Assembly: GCF_003289645.1 (NCBI RefSeq) | Contig: NZ_QLYX01000002.1 | Location: 62,001-126,000, forward strand | Length of the DNA stretch: 64,000 bases | Source of the DNA: Actinomadura craniellae | GTDB taxonomy: Bacteria; Actinomycetota; Actinomycetes; Streptosporangiales; Streptosporangiaceae | Direction: 5' to 3' | Shown: one piece after another, positions 1 through 9,432 of the stretch | Layout of the letters: each line of letters starts with the position of its first letter | Numbering within the stretch: the stretch's first letter is position 1 | The notes under the pieces: generated by a model | The model's database searches: none | Told to the model about the DNA's origin: nothing | The model's input: the letters and a program-made list of their open reading frames with translations, nothing else | Program-made: the position numbers and the translations under genes

Positions 1-1
1 G

Positions 2-412
2 TCGGCCGCGGCCGAGAGCGTCCCCCGCAAGCAGATGTGCTCCACCGTCCGGGATGGCCTGGTGTGCATCAGCGTGACCGGCCGCCCGGGCGAGAAGGGC
101 CTGGTCGGCGTCCGGTACCAGCGCGGCGACGATTCCACCGGCCGGGTCCGGATCGGCTGGCAGGGCAACCGGGCCGACGTCCCGACCCGCCTGTCGGAGG
201 AGATGAAGGTCTCGCCCAACGGCACCGTCGCGCGCAACTGGCGGATCACCGTGCCCCGCGGGTGCGTGCGCGCCCTGGTCCAGGAGGCCGCCGGGGCCGG
301 CATGGCCGTCCGCCCGGGCCCCTGGCAGTGCGACAAGCAGCAGCTCCAGCTTTCCGACCTCTCCCGGGGCGAAGGGGCGGGCGGCCCGGCCCCGGCCACC
401 GGCCGGATCTGA
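2..412 (+). CDS. Hypothetical protein, 5' end outside the window
   Basis: The reading frame is open from base 2 to the TGA at 410-412. An internal ATG at 35 has no convincing ribosome site, and the codons before it look coding, so this is probably the C-terminal ~136 residues of a longer protein. It contains four cysteines (CSTVRDGLVC, PRGC, WQC) and a basic, beta-prone middle, which fits a secreted or surface domain with disulfides. The last ~15 residues are a Gly/Ala/Pro-rich tail. No family recognised. It is followed by a strong hairpin shared with the convergent downstream gene. Confidence 0.55.
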   Translation, partial: SAAAESVPRKQMCSTVRDGLVCISVTGRPGEKGLVGVRYQRGDDSTGRVRIGWQGNRADVPTRLSEEMKVSPNGTVARNWRITVPRGCVRALVQEAAGAGMAVRPGPWQCDKQQLQLSDLSRGEGAGGPAPATGRI

Positions 413-427
413 AACCACCGGCCGGCT

Positions 428-460
428 CCCGGGCGCGCGCCGGTGCGGCGCGCGCCCGGG
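428..460. terminator. Bidirectional hairpin terminator
   Basis: A perfect 14-bp inverted repeat (arms 428-441 and 447-460, 5-nt loop) lies between two convergent genes ending at 412 (+) and 466 (-). There is no T-tract, as is common for actinobacterial terminators. Confidence 0.7.
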
Positions 461-465
461 CCGGT

Positions 466-771
466 TCAGCCGGCCTGGCGGTGCCGGGTGCGCAGCGCCA
501 ACCGGGTGCGGAGCAGCCCGACGGCCTGGGCCGGGGTGGGTGCGGCGGCCTGGGCGCGCACCCGGCGCCCGCCGAGTTCGACATCGGCCTGGACGAGAGC
601 GGGCCGGGGCAGTGCCGGATCGGCGAGAACGCTCAGCGTGACCCGTACCGCGGAGATCGGCTCGGTGGAGTCCGCCAGCACCTCGCGGACCACCCGGCCG
701 GCGCGCTCGGTGTCGGCCTCGTCGACGGCCCCTGAAGTCAGGAACCGGATGGGCGGAACATCGTTCTGCAT
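466..771 (-). CDS. HPF/RaiA-like short ribosome-associated domain protein
   Basis: 101 aa. The central segment (RVTLSVLADPALPRPALVQ, then GGRRVRAQAAAPTPAQAV) resembles the N-terminal domain of actinobacterial HPF/RaiA family proteins, which bind the 30S subunit and favour ribosome hibernation. Those proteins are usually about twice as long, with a C-terminal dimerisation region. Here the protein ends in a basic tail (RTRLALRTRHRQAG), so it is a single-domain version. The start at 771 has a clear GGAGG six nucleotides upstream. A role in ribosome protection is inferred from this resemblance only. It is divergent from the DUF4383 gene, whose promoter is SigB-like, consistent with stress-related neighbours. 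Confidence 0.6.
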   Translation of the reverse strand: MQNDVPPIRFLTSGAVDEADTERAGRVVREVLADSTEPISAVRVTLSVLADPALPRPALVQADVELGGRRVRAQAAAPTPAQAVGLLRTRLALRTRHRQAG

Positions 772-790
772 CGTTCCTCCTTCTGTCTGT

Positions 791-802
791 GGCCGTACGG
801 CC
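791..802. promoter_or_regulatory. 12-bp perfect palindrome plus half-site, possible operator
   Basis: GGCCGTACGGCC is a perfect palindrome 19 bp upstream of the HPF-like start codon. A second GGCCGTAC copy occurs at 811-818. The spacing and repetition suggest a protein-binding site in the leader of the minus-strand gene, but the motif is not assigned to a known regulator. Confidence 0.3.
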
Positions 803-907
803 CCTGGTTCGGCCGTACAACGGATAGACCGAGGAGCCCTTCCCGAGGTTCACATCCGACCCGGTGGAACGGCGAGAGCTTCGTCACTCCGCCCCTGGAG
901 AAAGTGC

Positions 908-932
908 GTGTCACCCTGTTTCGGATGGGTAT
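908..932 (+). promoter_or_regulatory. Candidate SigB-type promoter for the DUF4383 gene
   Basis: GTGT at 908-911, a 15-nt spacer and GGGTAT at 927-932 match the actinobacterial stress-sigma consensus GNNT-N14-16-GGGTAY. The implied transcript start, near 940, lies about 30 nt before the ATG at 972. Confidence 0.45.
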
Positions 933-971
933 GCGAACACTCCAGCGTCTGACCGAAACGGGGTAACGACC

Positions 972-1448
972 ATGAGCCATACCTCCGCCCAGACCACGTC
1001 CACACGCGTCAAGAGCGCGCTGCAGAAAGCGGCCCTGACGCTGGGCGCGATCTTCCTGCTGCTGGGGATCCTCGGGTTCATCCCCGGCATCACCACCAAC
1101 TACGACGCGATGAAGTTCGCCGGCCACACGTCCGACGCCAAGCTGTTCGGCCTGTTCCAGGTCTCGGTCCTGCACAACATCATCCACCTGCTGCTCGGCG
1201 TGGCGGGTCTGGCGATGGCGAAGACGTCGAGCCTGGCCAAGGCGTTCCTGATCGGCGGCGGTGTGATCTCCCTGATCATGTGGTTGTACGGCCTGTTCGT
1301 CGGGCCGACCAGCGGGGCCAACTTCGTCCCGTTCAACGCCGCCGACAACTGGCTGCACCTGGTGCTGGGTGTGGTCATGATCGGGCTCGGCGCGCTGCTC
1401 GGCCGCCAGCACACACCCGCCCGGACCTCCCGGGGCCGCGCGGTGTGA
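972..1448 (+). CDS. DUF4383 family four-helix membrane protein
   Basis: 158 aa starting at the ATG at 972. Four hydrophobic helices are visible at roughly residues 15-40, 60-85, 90-112 and 120-145, with the family-typical GFIPG and NIIHLLLGVAGLA segments and a terminal NWLHLVLGVVMIGLG helix. DUF4383 proteins are small inner-membrane proteins of actinobacteria and cyanobacteria with no established biochemistry. The candidate SigB-type promoter upstream suggests stress induction (inference). An upstream extension to 864 exists in frame but lacks coding character and would overlap the promoter. Confidence 0.8.
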   Translation: MSHTSAQTTSTRVKSALQKAALTLGAIFLLLGILGFIPGITTNYDAMKFAGHTSDAKLFGLFQVSVLHNIIHLLLGVAGLAMAKTSSLAKAFLIGGGVISLIMWLYGLFVGPTSGANFVPFNAADNWLHLVLGVVMIGLGALLGRQHTPARTSRGRAV

Positions 1449-1466
1449 CCGCCGTCCCGTCCCGGT

Positions 1467-1498
1467 CGCCCGGCCGGCTCACCGAAGGCGGCCGGGCG
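1467..1498 (+). terminator. Hairpin terminator after DUF4383 gene
   Basis: Perfect 10-bp stem (CGCCCGGCCG / CGGCCGGGCG, 1467-1476 and 1489-1498) with a 12-nt loop, starting 18 nt after the stop codon. Confidence 0.5.
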
Positions 1499-1502
1499 GG
1501 AC

Positions 1503-1808
1503 AGGTGGGTCCGCCGCACGCGCTCCGGTTCCCGACAGGACCGTGGCGCCCTGCCGCAGATCGGGTGCCCGAACGCTTGTAAACCCCGGTTTCCGTGGTC
1601 TTCACCACCTACTCATGCAGTCCCGCAACCGCGCTGATAGCGCGTATTCACCCACCCGCACCAGCCAATTTCAAATTTGGAACGCGGCAATTCACAATGC
1701 CCCTGAGCAGGCAACTCTTTGGAAACCTCAGTAGCTTATTTTGAATACATCACGTTCGACCGGCTGGATGCATAACGCGCTCAGCGACCATGAAAGTGGT
1801 GAACCCAC
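1503..1808. other. Gene-free, relatively AT-rich leader before otsA
   Basis: About 300 bases without a credible reading frame. From 1590 to 1760 the base composition is clearly more AT-rich than the surroundings, and it contains small imperfect palindromes (GTGGTCTTCACCAC near 1595; CAAATTTG near 1672). It probably holds the otsA promoter, but I cannot place convincing -35 and -10 boxes. Confidence 0.4.
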
Positions 1809-3203
<1,395 letters not shown>

Positions 3204-3212
3204 GGCGGGCGG

Positions 3213-3242
3213 CCGGTGCGCGGGCTGTCGCCCGCGCACCGG
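3213..3242. terminator. Bidirectional hairpin terminator
   Basis: Perfect 13-bp stem with a 4-nt loop (arms 3213-3225 and 3230-3242) between convergent otsA and the PPOX gene. Confidence 0.7.
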
Positions 3243-3254
3243 GGTTCTCCGCCG

Positions 3255-3653
3255 CTACCCGCCGGGGCTGTAGATGACCCGCTCGGGCCGCACCCGGACG
3301 GTGACGCGCTGCTCGTCGGGCCGGCGGAACGGGTAGGTGTCGGCGTCGAGGTACTTCTTGGCGAGACGGTCGATGATCGCGTCCGCTCCCTCGAGTTCCA
3401 GCTCGGCCGGGCCCGAGACGCTGACGAAGTGGTAGTCGTCCTCGGGGTCGAGCACCCCGAGGGACACCCGGGGATCGTCGTGCAGGGCCTTCTCCTTGAT
3501 CCGGCCGACCGCCGTGTTGAAGATGACGTCGTCCCCGTCGACGTCGACCCAGACGACGGTGCTGTGCAGCAACCCGTCGGGGAGGACGGTCGTCACCCAT
3601 CCGTGGATCGGGCGGCCGAGCAGTTCCCTGGCCTCTTCGCTGAGTTTGGGCAT
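3255..3653 (-). CDS. PPOX-class F420-dependent oxidoreductase family protein
   Basis: 132 aa from ATG 3653, which is preceded by GGGGGAG. The split-barrel flavin/deazaflavin-binding fold of the Rv1155-like TIGR03618 group is suggested by GWVTTVLPDGLLHSTVVWV (substrate-facing strands), the phosphate-binding segment NTAVGRIKEKALHDDPRVSL, and SVSGPAELE. Members of this group reduce diverse substrates with F420H2; the substrate here is unknown. A longer reading to 3737 adds a Gly/Arg-rich segment that does not look like family sequence, so the shorter start is preferred. Confidence 0.8.
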   Translation of the reverse strand: MPKLSEEARELLGRPIHGWVTTVLPDGLLHSTVVWVDVDGDDVIFNTAVGRIKEKALHDDPRVSLGVLDPEDDYHFVSVSGPAELELEGADAIIDRLAKKYLDADTYPFRRPDEQRVTVRVRPERVIYSPGG

Positions 3654-3914
3654 CGGCGGCTCCCCCGTCGGAACATGTGCGCCATCGGTCCCGGTTTCCC
3701 TGCCCCGCCCCTCCCGCCCCATCCTGCCGCCGGACATTTCCTGATGTGCTCTTCACCACGACGCGCGCCCCCTCCGCCGCTTTTTGCCCGCGGAACGCGA
3801 GGGATCTCCGCGCGCTTGGCCGCCCCGGCGATCGGCGGGGTTCCCTAGGATTGCGGGGCACGGGCCGGTACCTTCTTGGTGAACATCCGTTCGACCGCCG
3901 CCCGAGGGCTTCAC

Positions 3915-4937
3915 GTGCCGACCACTGAGACTCCCGAGACCGCCCCGCCGCCCGCGCGGCTGCTGCGTCGCTGGGACCTCGGCGAGGTGTCCGCCTGCGT
4001 CCCGGTGGGCGAGGGCCGCAGCCGCCGGATCGACGCCTCCGCGGGGCGCTTCCTGCTGCGCGAGTACACGACCACCACCCGCCGGGAACTGCTGTTCCGG
4101 CACTCGGTGCTGGCGGCGCTGGCCGCGGCCGGGCTGCCGGTGCACCCGGCGGCGCCGGCCCGCGACGGCCGCACGGTGCTCCAGAGCGAGGGCCGCCGGT
4201 ACGCGCTGTTCCCCTGGGCGGAGGGGCGGCGGCTGGGCGGGCTGGAACTCTCCCTCACCCAGTGCCACCGGCTCGGCGGGTTGCTCGGCCGGGTGCACGC
4301 CGAACTCGACGCGCTCACCCCGCCGGTGCAGCAGAGCCTCCTGGTGCCCACCCCGCACGCGGCCGAGGCCGTCGCCACGATCGACGGGCTGCTGGCGGCG
4401 CTGCCCGCCGACGGCGACGACTTCGACGCGCTCGCCGAGCGGCGGCTGCGCGAGCGACGGGCCCTGCTGGTCGAGCTGTCCGACCACCAGCCGCCCGAGG
4501 CCGAGATCATGGCGATGGGTCACGTCCACGGCGACTTCCACGACCGCAACCTGCTGTACGGCTGGTCGGGCTCGGTGGCCGCCGTGCTCGGCTGGGACCG
4601 GCTGCGGGTGGCGCCCCTGGCGGGCGAGCTCGTCCAGGCCGCCATCTCCCTGTTCGGGCACCCCGACGAGCGCGGGCTCGACCTCGACCGGGTGGCGGCC
4701 TTCCTCGGCGGGCACGCCGAGGAGCTTCCGCTCGACCCCGGGCAGATCTGCTCGGCGGTGCACCGGCTGTGGTGGGAGCGACTGTGCGACTTCCGGCCGC
4801 TGCGGCGGCGCTACCTCGACCACGACCGGTCCAGCGACCACCTCTTCCCCGGGGCGGCGGCGCTGGTCGAGTGGTGGACGCCCCGCCTGGACCTCACCCT
4901 CGACGTCTTCGCCCGCCCGTACAGCTCCGCCTCCTGA
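3915..4937 (+). CDS. Phosphotransferase (APH/choline kinase-like) family protein
   Basis: 340 aa from GTG 3915, which has GAGGG upstream; in-frame TTG 3876 and GTG 3879 are alternatives. N-lobe features include FLLREYTTTTRRELLFRHSVL (candidate ATP-binding strand and helix). The catalytic loop is HVHGDFHDRNLLY near residue 205. In APH enzymes a metal-binding Asp normally follows in an IDWD-type motif. Here the position reads VLGWDRLRVAP, with Gly where Asp is expected, so activity is uncertain. The substrate is unknown; homologous folds phosphorylate antibiotics, sugars or small alcohols. The region between it and the divergent PPOX gene (3654-3914) probably holds both promoters. Confidence 0.75.
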   Translation: MPTTETPETAPPPARLLRRWDLGEVSACVPVGEGRSRRIDASAGRFLLREYTTTTRRELLFRHSVLAALAAAGLPVHPAAPARDGRTVLQSEGRRYALFPWAEGRRLGGLELSLTQCHRLGGLLGRVHAELDALTPPVQQSLLVPTPHAAEAVATIDGLLAALPADGDDFDALAERRLRERRALLVELSDHQPPEAEIMAMGHVHGDFHDRNLLYGWSGSVAAVLGWDRLRVAPLAGELVQAAISLFGHPDERGLDLDRVAAFLGGHAEELPLDPGQICSAVHRLWWERLCDFRPLRRRYLDHDRSSDHLFPGAAALVEWWTPRLDLTLDVFARPYSSAS

Positions 4938-5103
4938 GCCGGGGGAGCGCGCGGAGCGGGCCGTGCGGAACGAGCGGGCCGCGCCGTGCACGAGCGAGGC
5001 GAAGGAGGCCGTACGCGCGCCTCCCGAAAAGCCCCGGCAACCGGGACGAAACGGTTGTTCTCGCAGGTGGTACCGGGCCACCATGAGGGCGGAGGGCTGA
5101 TAC

Positions 5104-5874
5104 GTGTCGTCACCGTTCCACCGGATGTACTCACCCCCCGAGCCGCCCGCCGCACAGCGGCGGCGCAGCCGGGGCCGCGGTGTGGCGATCGCGGCCGCCG
5201 CCGTGGTCCTGGCCGGCGCGGTGGCGGCCGGCCTGCTGTTACGAACTTCCGCCCCAGGGGCGACCACCACGCGGGCGCGCCCGGCCGCCCCCGCCCCCGC
5301 CTCGGCCCCGGCCGCACGACGGCAGGTGACCGTGGTCCCCTACACCGGCCCGACCGCCCGGATCTCCGACGAGGCCGCCGACCGGCGCCGGCTCACGGTG
5401 GAGGAGGTCTTCCCGTCCGGCCGGTTCACCCTGGACGGGAGGGCGTACACCCGGGACAAGGCGGCCTCGACCCCGCGCTGCGAGTGGACCGCGCGCGGAC
5501 CGCTGGCCGCGGCGCTCGCCGAGCAGGGCTGCGGCCTGGTGGTGCGGGCCACCTTCGTCGACGCCGACCGGCGGCACGCCGTCACCGCCGGGGTGGCGGT
5601 CCTGCCCACCGCTGCGGCGGCCCGGGCCGTGAGCGTGCTGGGCGACCCGGCCGAGCGCACCTGGTTCCGCGGCATGCGGGGCCGGACGGCCGAGAACATC
5701 GACGAGGCCCTCGGGCGTGCGGCCCTGTCGGTGCGGGGCCGGTACGTCGTCTACGCGTACGCCACCCGCTACGACGGCCGCCCGCCCGGCCCCGAACTCG
5801 CCGGCCTCGCCGCGCGCTTCGTCGGGCACGCCGCCCGCCCGCTGGACCGGCGCGCCGCGGGCCGAGCCTCCTGA
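5104..5874 (+). CDS. Single-pass membrane protein of unknown function
   Basis: 256 aa, GTG start with GGAGGG eight nucleotides upstream. A cytoplasmic basic N-terminus (QRRRSRGRG) precedes one membrane helix at about 26-48. An Ala/Pro-rich linker (52-75) follows, then an extracytoplasmic domain of ~170 residues with two cysteines (PRCEW and EQGCG) that may pair. The exported domain has alternating beta segments (GLVVRATFVDADRRHAVTAG, RGRYVVYAYATRYD). No family recognised. It stands alone, with 166 bp upstream and 132 bp downstream containing no other gene. Confidence 0.7.
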   Translation: MSSPFHRMYSPPEPPAAQRRRSRGRGVAIAAAAVVLAGAVAAGLLLRTSAPGATTTRARPAAPAPASAPAARRQVTVVPYTGPTARISDEAADRRRLTVEEVFPSGRFTLDGRAYTRDKAASTPRCEWTARGPLAAALAEQGCGLVVRATFVDADRRHAVTAGVAVLPTAAAARAVSVLGDPAERTWFRGMRGRTAENIDEALGRAALSVRGRYVVYAYATRYDGRPPGPELAGLAARFVGHAARPLDRRAAGRAS

Positions 5875-6006
5875 GGCCTCCTGAGGCCCCCTGCAGCCCC
5901 GGATTCCGTCGTACCGGGGCGGTAGGACGGCGGGCGGGAGACACGCCGCCCACCGAAAGGCTGGAAAACCCTGGAATCGTCAGGAAGATCAGATAACCTC
6001 CGGGCC

Positions 6007-6831
6007 ATGCGGGAGTCGCCCGACGCGCTGGAGGAGCGCATCGCCGAACTGCGCGGGGCCGTCCGGCGCGCGGTGGCCGGCGGCGACCGGCGGCAGGCGC
6101 GGACGCTCCGGGCCAGGCTGCGCGAGGCCGAACGGGCCTGGGACCGGGCGGTGGTCGGCGAACCCGAGCCGGCGCCCGCCGCGGCTCCCCCGGACCGCTC
6201 GGTGCGGGTACCGGCCCGCGAGCACGTGCACCACGCGCTGACCCTGCTCGGCGGCCCGGCCGCACCCAAGCTGATCCTCGCGGTGCACGATGCGTTCTTC
6301 CCCGGGCCGCTCGGCAACTCGCGGATCAGCAGCCTGCGCCGCGACGAGGAGCGTTCCTTCCGCGGCTCCCCCTACGCCCGGCCGTACTATGTGTGCGCGG
6401 CGCTGACCGCGGACCTGCTGGCCCCCGCCCGGGGGCTGCTGGCGATCAGCACCTGGCCGCTGGAGCGGCGGATGGTCGGCCCGCTCAGCCCGCGCACCGA
6501 CTTCCTCACCGCCGCCCTGCGGATCGCCGAGCACCTGGAACGGCTGGGCGACGTGCCCACCCCCGGGGCGCGGCGGCTGCTGTGGCGGTTCGCCGCCAAC
6601 ATCCCCGGTGCCGCCGCCGACCCGGGCGCCGCGCAACCGGCCGGGCTGGCCGCCGCCGCGCGCGCGGAACTCCAGGTCCACGCCGAGGCCGACGCCGCGC
6701 ACCGGGCCACCGCCGCCCGGCGCGCGCTGGACCGGCTCGACGAGGCCGAGCAACTGTTCGGCGCCCGGCTCACTGCGGTCCGACGGCGCACCGGCACCCA
6801 CGGAAAGACAGAAACGGAACCATCGACGTGA
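6007..6831 (+). CDS. Coiled-coil, basic protein; first gene of the nuclease-helicase operon
   Basis: 274 aa. Residues 5-50 form a charged helical segment rich in Arg and Glu that could be a coiled coil. Residues ~72-190 are a mixed region (REHVHHALTLLGGPAAPKL, then SSLRRDEERSF and WPLERRMVGPLSP) that may be a winged-helix DNA-binding fold. The C-terminus (220-262) is helical again. I do not recognise the family. Its stop overlaps the GTG of the Cas4-like nuclease by 4 nt, so the two are translationally coupled. It probably gives DNA binding or complex assembly to the operon (inference). GATAACCT lies 12 nt before the ATG and could be a -10 element. Confidence 0.7.
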   Translation: MRESPDALEERIAELRGAVRRAVAGGDRRQARTLRARLREAERAWDRAVVGEPEPAPAAAPPDRSVRVPAREHVHHALTLLGGPAAPKLILAVHDAFFPGPLGNSRISSLRRDEERSFRGSPYARPYYVCAALTADLLAPARGLLAISTWPLERRMVGPLSPRTDFLTAALRIAEHLERLGDVPTPGARRLLWRFAANIPGAAADPGAAQPAGLAAAARAELQVHAEADAAHRATAARRALDRLDEAEQLFGARLTAVRRRTGTHGKTETEPST

Positions 6832-7922
6832 CCGACCTGGCCGCACGACTCGACCGGCTGCGCGGGGCCGCGCAGCCGCGCAACCACGACGCCCGGACGA
6901 TCGCGGCGCTGACCTCCAACCCGGGCTGCGCCCGGCGCGGGGTGCTGGACGCCGCCGGGATCGACAAAGACGCGATCGCCGCGGAGCTGGGGTTCGCCGC
7001 CCCGTTCGGCCAGTCCCAGTTCGCGATCACCCGGGGCAACGTGTTCGAGGCCCAGGTGAAGGCCGACGGGTGCGCCGAGTTGCTGAGCCTGCTGCGCGAC
7101 CGGCTGGGGCTGTCGATCCCCGAGGTCGCCTACGACGACCTGGGCGTGGTCGGCGGCAACGAGAGCCGCAAGGTGCGGCATGCCCGCACCCGGCAGCTCT
7201 TCGCCCGGGCGCTGGGCGAGGGGCCTGGCACGCTCTTCGACCACCCGTTGCTGCGGCTGGACATCGCCGGCCAGCCCGCCTATCTGGAGCCCGACGTCAT
7301 CGCGTTCCAGTTCGAGGGCCGGTTCCACATCATCGAGATCAAGTCGTTCGCGATGATCGACGGTCAGGCCGACCCGGCGCAGGTGGCCTCGGCCGCCCGG
7401 CAGTCGGCGGTGTACGTGCTGGCGCTGCGCCGGCTGCTGACCGAGCTGGGACACGACGAGGACACCGTCTCGCACGAGGTGGTGCTGGTCTGCCCGGAGA
7501 ACTTCTCCAACCGGCCCACGGCCACCTTCCTGGACGTGCGCCCGCAGCTCGCCGTGCTGCGCCGGCAGCTCGCCCGGCTAACCGGCATCGACAGGATCGT
7601 CGCGGAGCTGCCGGCGGACCTGACCTTCGAGCCCGGCGCGGGGCTGGCCGGCGCGGTGCGCAGCGTCGAGGCCCGGTACTCGCCCGACTGCGTGTCGGGC
7701 TGCGAGATGGCCCTCTTCTGCCGGGACGAGGCGCGGGCCTGCGGCTCCACCGGAGCGCTGGGCCGGTCGATCCGCGACGACCTGGGCGGCGTCGACTCCA
7801 TCGCCACCGCGCTGGCCCTCGCCGACGGCTCGCTGGAGCCCGCCGAGGAGCTGGCCGAGACCGCGGCCGGCCTGCGCCTGGCCGCCCGCCTGCGCCGCGA
7901 GGCCCTGGGCGCCGCCTCGTGA
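6828..7922 (+). CDS. Cas4/RecB-like PD-(D/E)XK nuclease with Fe-S cysteines
   Basis: 364 aa, GTG start inside the stop of the preceding gene. The PD-(D/E)XK core is visible: E74 (RGNVFEAQ), D156 (YLEPDVIAF), E170 and K172 (HIIEIKSF), and Q192/Y196 (RQSAVYVLAL). One cysteine near the N-terminus (C34, NPGCARRG) and a C-terminal group (C288, C292, C298, with C305 spare) match the split four-cysteine arrangement that holds a [4Fe-4S] cluster in Cas4, AddB and Dna2 nuclease domains. Such enzymes are single-strand DNA exonucleases. No Cas1/Cas2 or CRISPR array is nearby, so a CRISPR role is not supported. The partner helicase two genes downstream suggests a Dna2-like nuclease-helicase complex. Confidence 0.85.
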   Translation: MTDLAARLDRLRGAAQPRNHDARTIAALTSNPGCARRGVLDAAGIDKDAIAAELGFAAPFGQSQFAITRGNVFEAQVKADGCAELLSLLRDRLGLSIPEVAYDDLGVVGGNESRKVRHARTRQLFARALGEGPGTLFDHPLLRLDIAGQPAYLEPDVIAFQFEGRFHIIEIKSFAMIDGQADPAQVASAARQSAVYVLALRRLLTELGHDEDTVSHEVVLVCPENFSNRPTATFLDVRPQLAVLRRQLARLTGIDRIVAELPADLTFEPGAGLAGAVRSVEARYSPDCVSGCEMALFCRDEARACGSTGALGRSIRDDLGGVDSIATALALADGSLEPAEELAETAAGLRLAARLRREALGAAS

Positions 7923-7947
7923 CCGTCCCGGTGCGAGAGGCGACGGC

Positions 7948-9432
7948 GTGAGCGCGCTGGGGGCGCTGGCCCGGCTGGAGGCGGTGGCGGCCGGGCGGGC
8001 GGTGCCGGTGGCGACCGTCCGGCACTGCCACCTGTCGGAACGGCCGCTGGTGATCGTGCCATTGCGGCTCGCCGGGGAGGCGGTGGCGCCGCTGGCCGCG
8101 ATGGTCGGCACCGACCCGGAGCGGCCCCGGCTGCTGTTCGTCCCGCAGCCGCGCAACCGCGACCTGCGTTTCCGCTTCGCCGCGGAGCTCGCCGAGGTGG
8201 TGCTGGGCCGGATCGAGGAGTGCCGGACGGCCGTGGAGGAACTGCCGCCGGCCAAGGACGGGACGGAGCGCGTCCGGTACGGCGAGGCCCCGCAGATCAT
8301 CGTGCCGAACCAGGCCGGGGTGGGGTTCCTGCGGATGCTCGGCCGGTCCACCCGGTTCCGCCGCACCGACGGCCCGTACCCGGTGGACCCGGCGGTGCCG
8401 ATGCTGGGCCGCTGGCTGACCTGGTTCGCCGACCGGTACGAGCGTCCCGGCGCCGCGCTGCTGCTCGCCATGACCGAGACGCTGCGGTTGCACTGGGCCA
8501 GCGGGCAGAGCTCGCTGGAGGACGGCAACCTGGCGGCGCTGCTGGGCTGGATCGACCCGCCCGAGGGACTGACCGGGCCGCAGGCCGCGGCGCTGGCGGA
8601 GGACCCGGTGGCCTCTCCCCCGGCCGGGCCCGCCACCGATCCCTCGTTCGACAACGAGGTGCTGGCCCCGGCGATCGCCGGCTACGACGAGGCCGCCGAC
8701 GAGACCGGCCTGTCCCATGCCAAGGAGCGGCTGCGCACGGTGCTGTCCTCCCAGCTCGTCCCCACCTGGGAGCTGATGTGGCGGGCGATCGGCCTGCTGC
8801 GCGCACTGCCCGAGGGGGCGAACGTGGCCGCCCGCCACGACCGCGACCGCGACTCCTTCACCTGGTACGCGGAGACGTTCGAGGAGGGGTTCCCGCAGGC
8901 CCGCCGCGACGACGCGGTCAACGCCGCGCGGCGGCTGCACGACCTGGAGCGCGCGCAGGAGTCCTACGACGCGCAGCGGGCGTTCGACGACCCGCTGGTG
9001 ATGGCCGAGTACCGGCTCACCGGCGAGGCGTTCGGCGGTGTGGTGACCGAGTGCCTGCCGACCCGGCTGGACGAGACCGGCAAGAAGCCGAAGCTGCGGC
9101 CCTGGCTGCGGGTCCGGACCGGCGACCCCGTCCGGCTGGAGCCGGGACGCGCGGTGTGCAGCGCGGCGCGGCCGGGGCTGAAAGGCCGGATCGTGGAGGT
9201 CGCGGCGGGCGAGGTGCTGGTGGAGCTGACCGGCGGGATGGGCCGGAAGCTGACCCCCGAGCCCGGCAGCGTGCCCGAGGTCGGTGACCGGGTGTGCTTC
9301 ACCTCCCTGGGCACCGACTCAGCCCGGGGCCGGCCGAACTTCCCCGAGCGGGAGCAGACGCCGTGGACGCACGGCGGTCCCCCGGCCGAGTACGTCCCCA
9401 CCGACGAGGACGCCCAGGAGGCGTGGTCGTGA
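7948..9432 (+). CDS. Large beta-rich partner protein of the helicase
   Basis: 494 aa, GTG start with GAGAGG eight nucleotides upstream and 25 nt after the nuclease stop. The N-terminal ~160 residues are alpha/beta (ATVRHCHLSERPLVIVPLRL; LLFVPQPRNRD). The middle is helical and acidic. Residues ~355-465 are beta-rich (ACSAARPGLKGRIVEVAAGEVLVEL-like strands) and resemble the barrel that precedes motif I in UPF1/Dna2-type SF1B helicases. Its last codons overlap the start of the helicase gene by 4 nt. I infer it supplies the accessory half of a split helicase. No named family recognised. Confidence 0.7.
   Translation: MSALGALARLEAVAAGRAVPVATVRHCHLSERPLVIVPLRLAGEAVAPLAAMVGTDPERPRLLFVPQPRNRDLRFRFAAELAEVVLGRIEECRTAVEELPPAKDGTERVRYGEAPQIIVPNQAGVGFLRMLGRSTRFRRTDGPYPVDPAVPMLGRWLTWFADRYERPGAALLLAMTETLRLHWASGQSSLEDGNLAALLGWIDPPEGLTGPQAAALAEDPVASPPAGPATDPSFDNEVLAPAIAGYDEAADETGLSHAKERLRTVLSSQLVPTWELMWRAIGLLRALPEGANVAARHDRDRDSFTWYAETFEEGFPQARRDDAVNAARRLHDLERAQESYDAQRAFDDPLVMAEYRLTGEAFGGVVTECLPTRLDETGKKPKLRPWLRVRTGDPVRLEPGRAVCSAARPGLKGRIVEVAAGEVLVELTGGMGRKLTPEPGSVPEVGDRVCFTSLGTDSARGRPNFPEREQTPWTHGGPPAEYVPTDEDAQEAWS

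Noticed and set aside
1590-1760. tRNA or small RNA in the AT-rich leader of otsA
   Set aside because: I could not fold a cloverleaf or find a T-loop; only short imperfect palindromes are present.
6828-7922. CRISPR adaptation module
   Set aside because: The nuclease is Cas4-like, but there is no Cas1, Cas2 or repeat-spacer array in the window.
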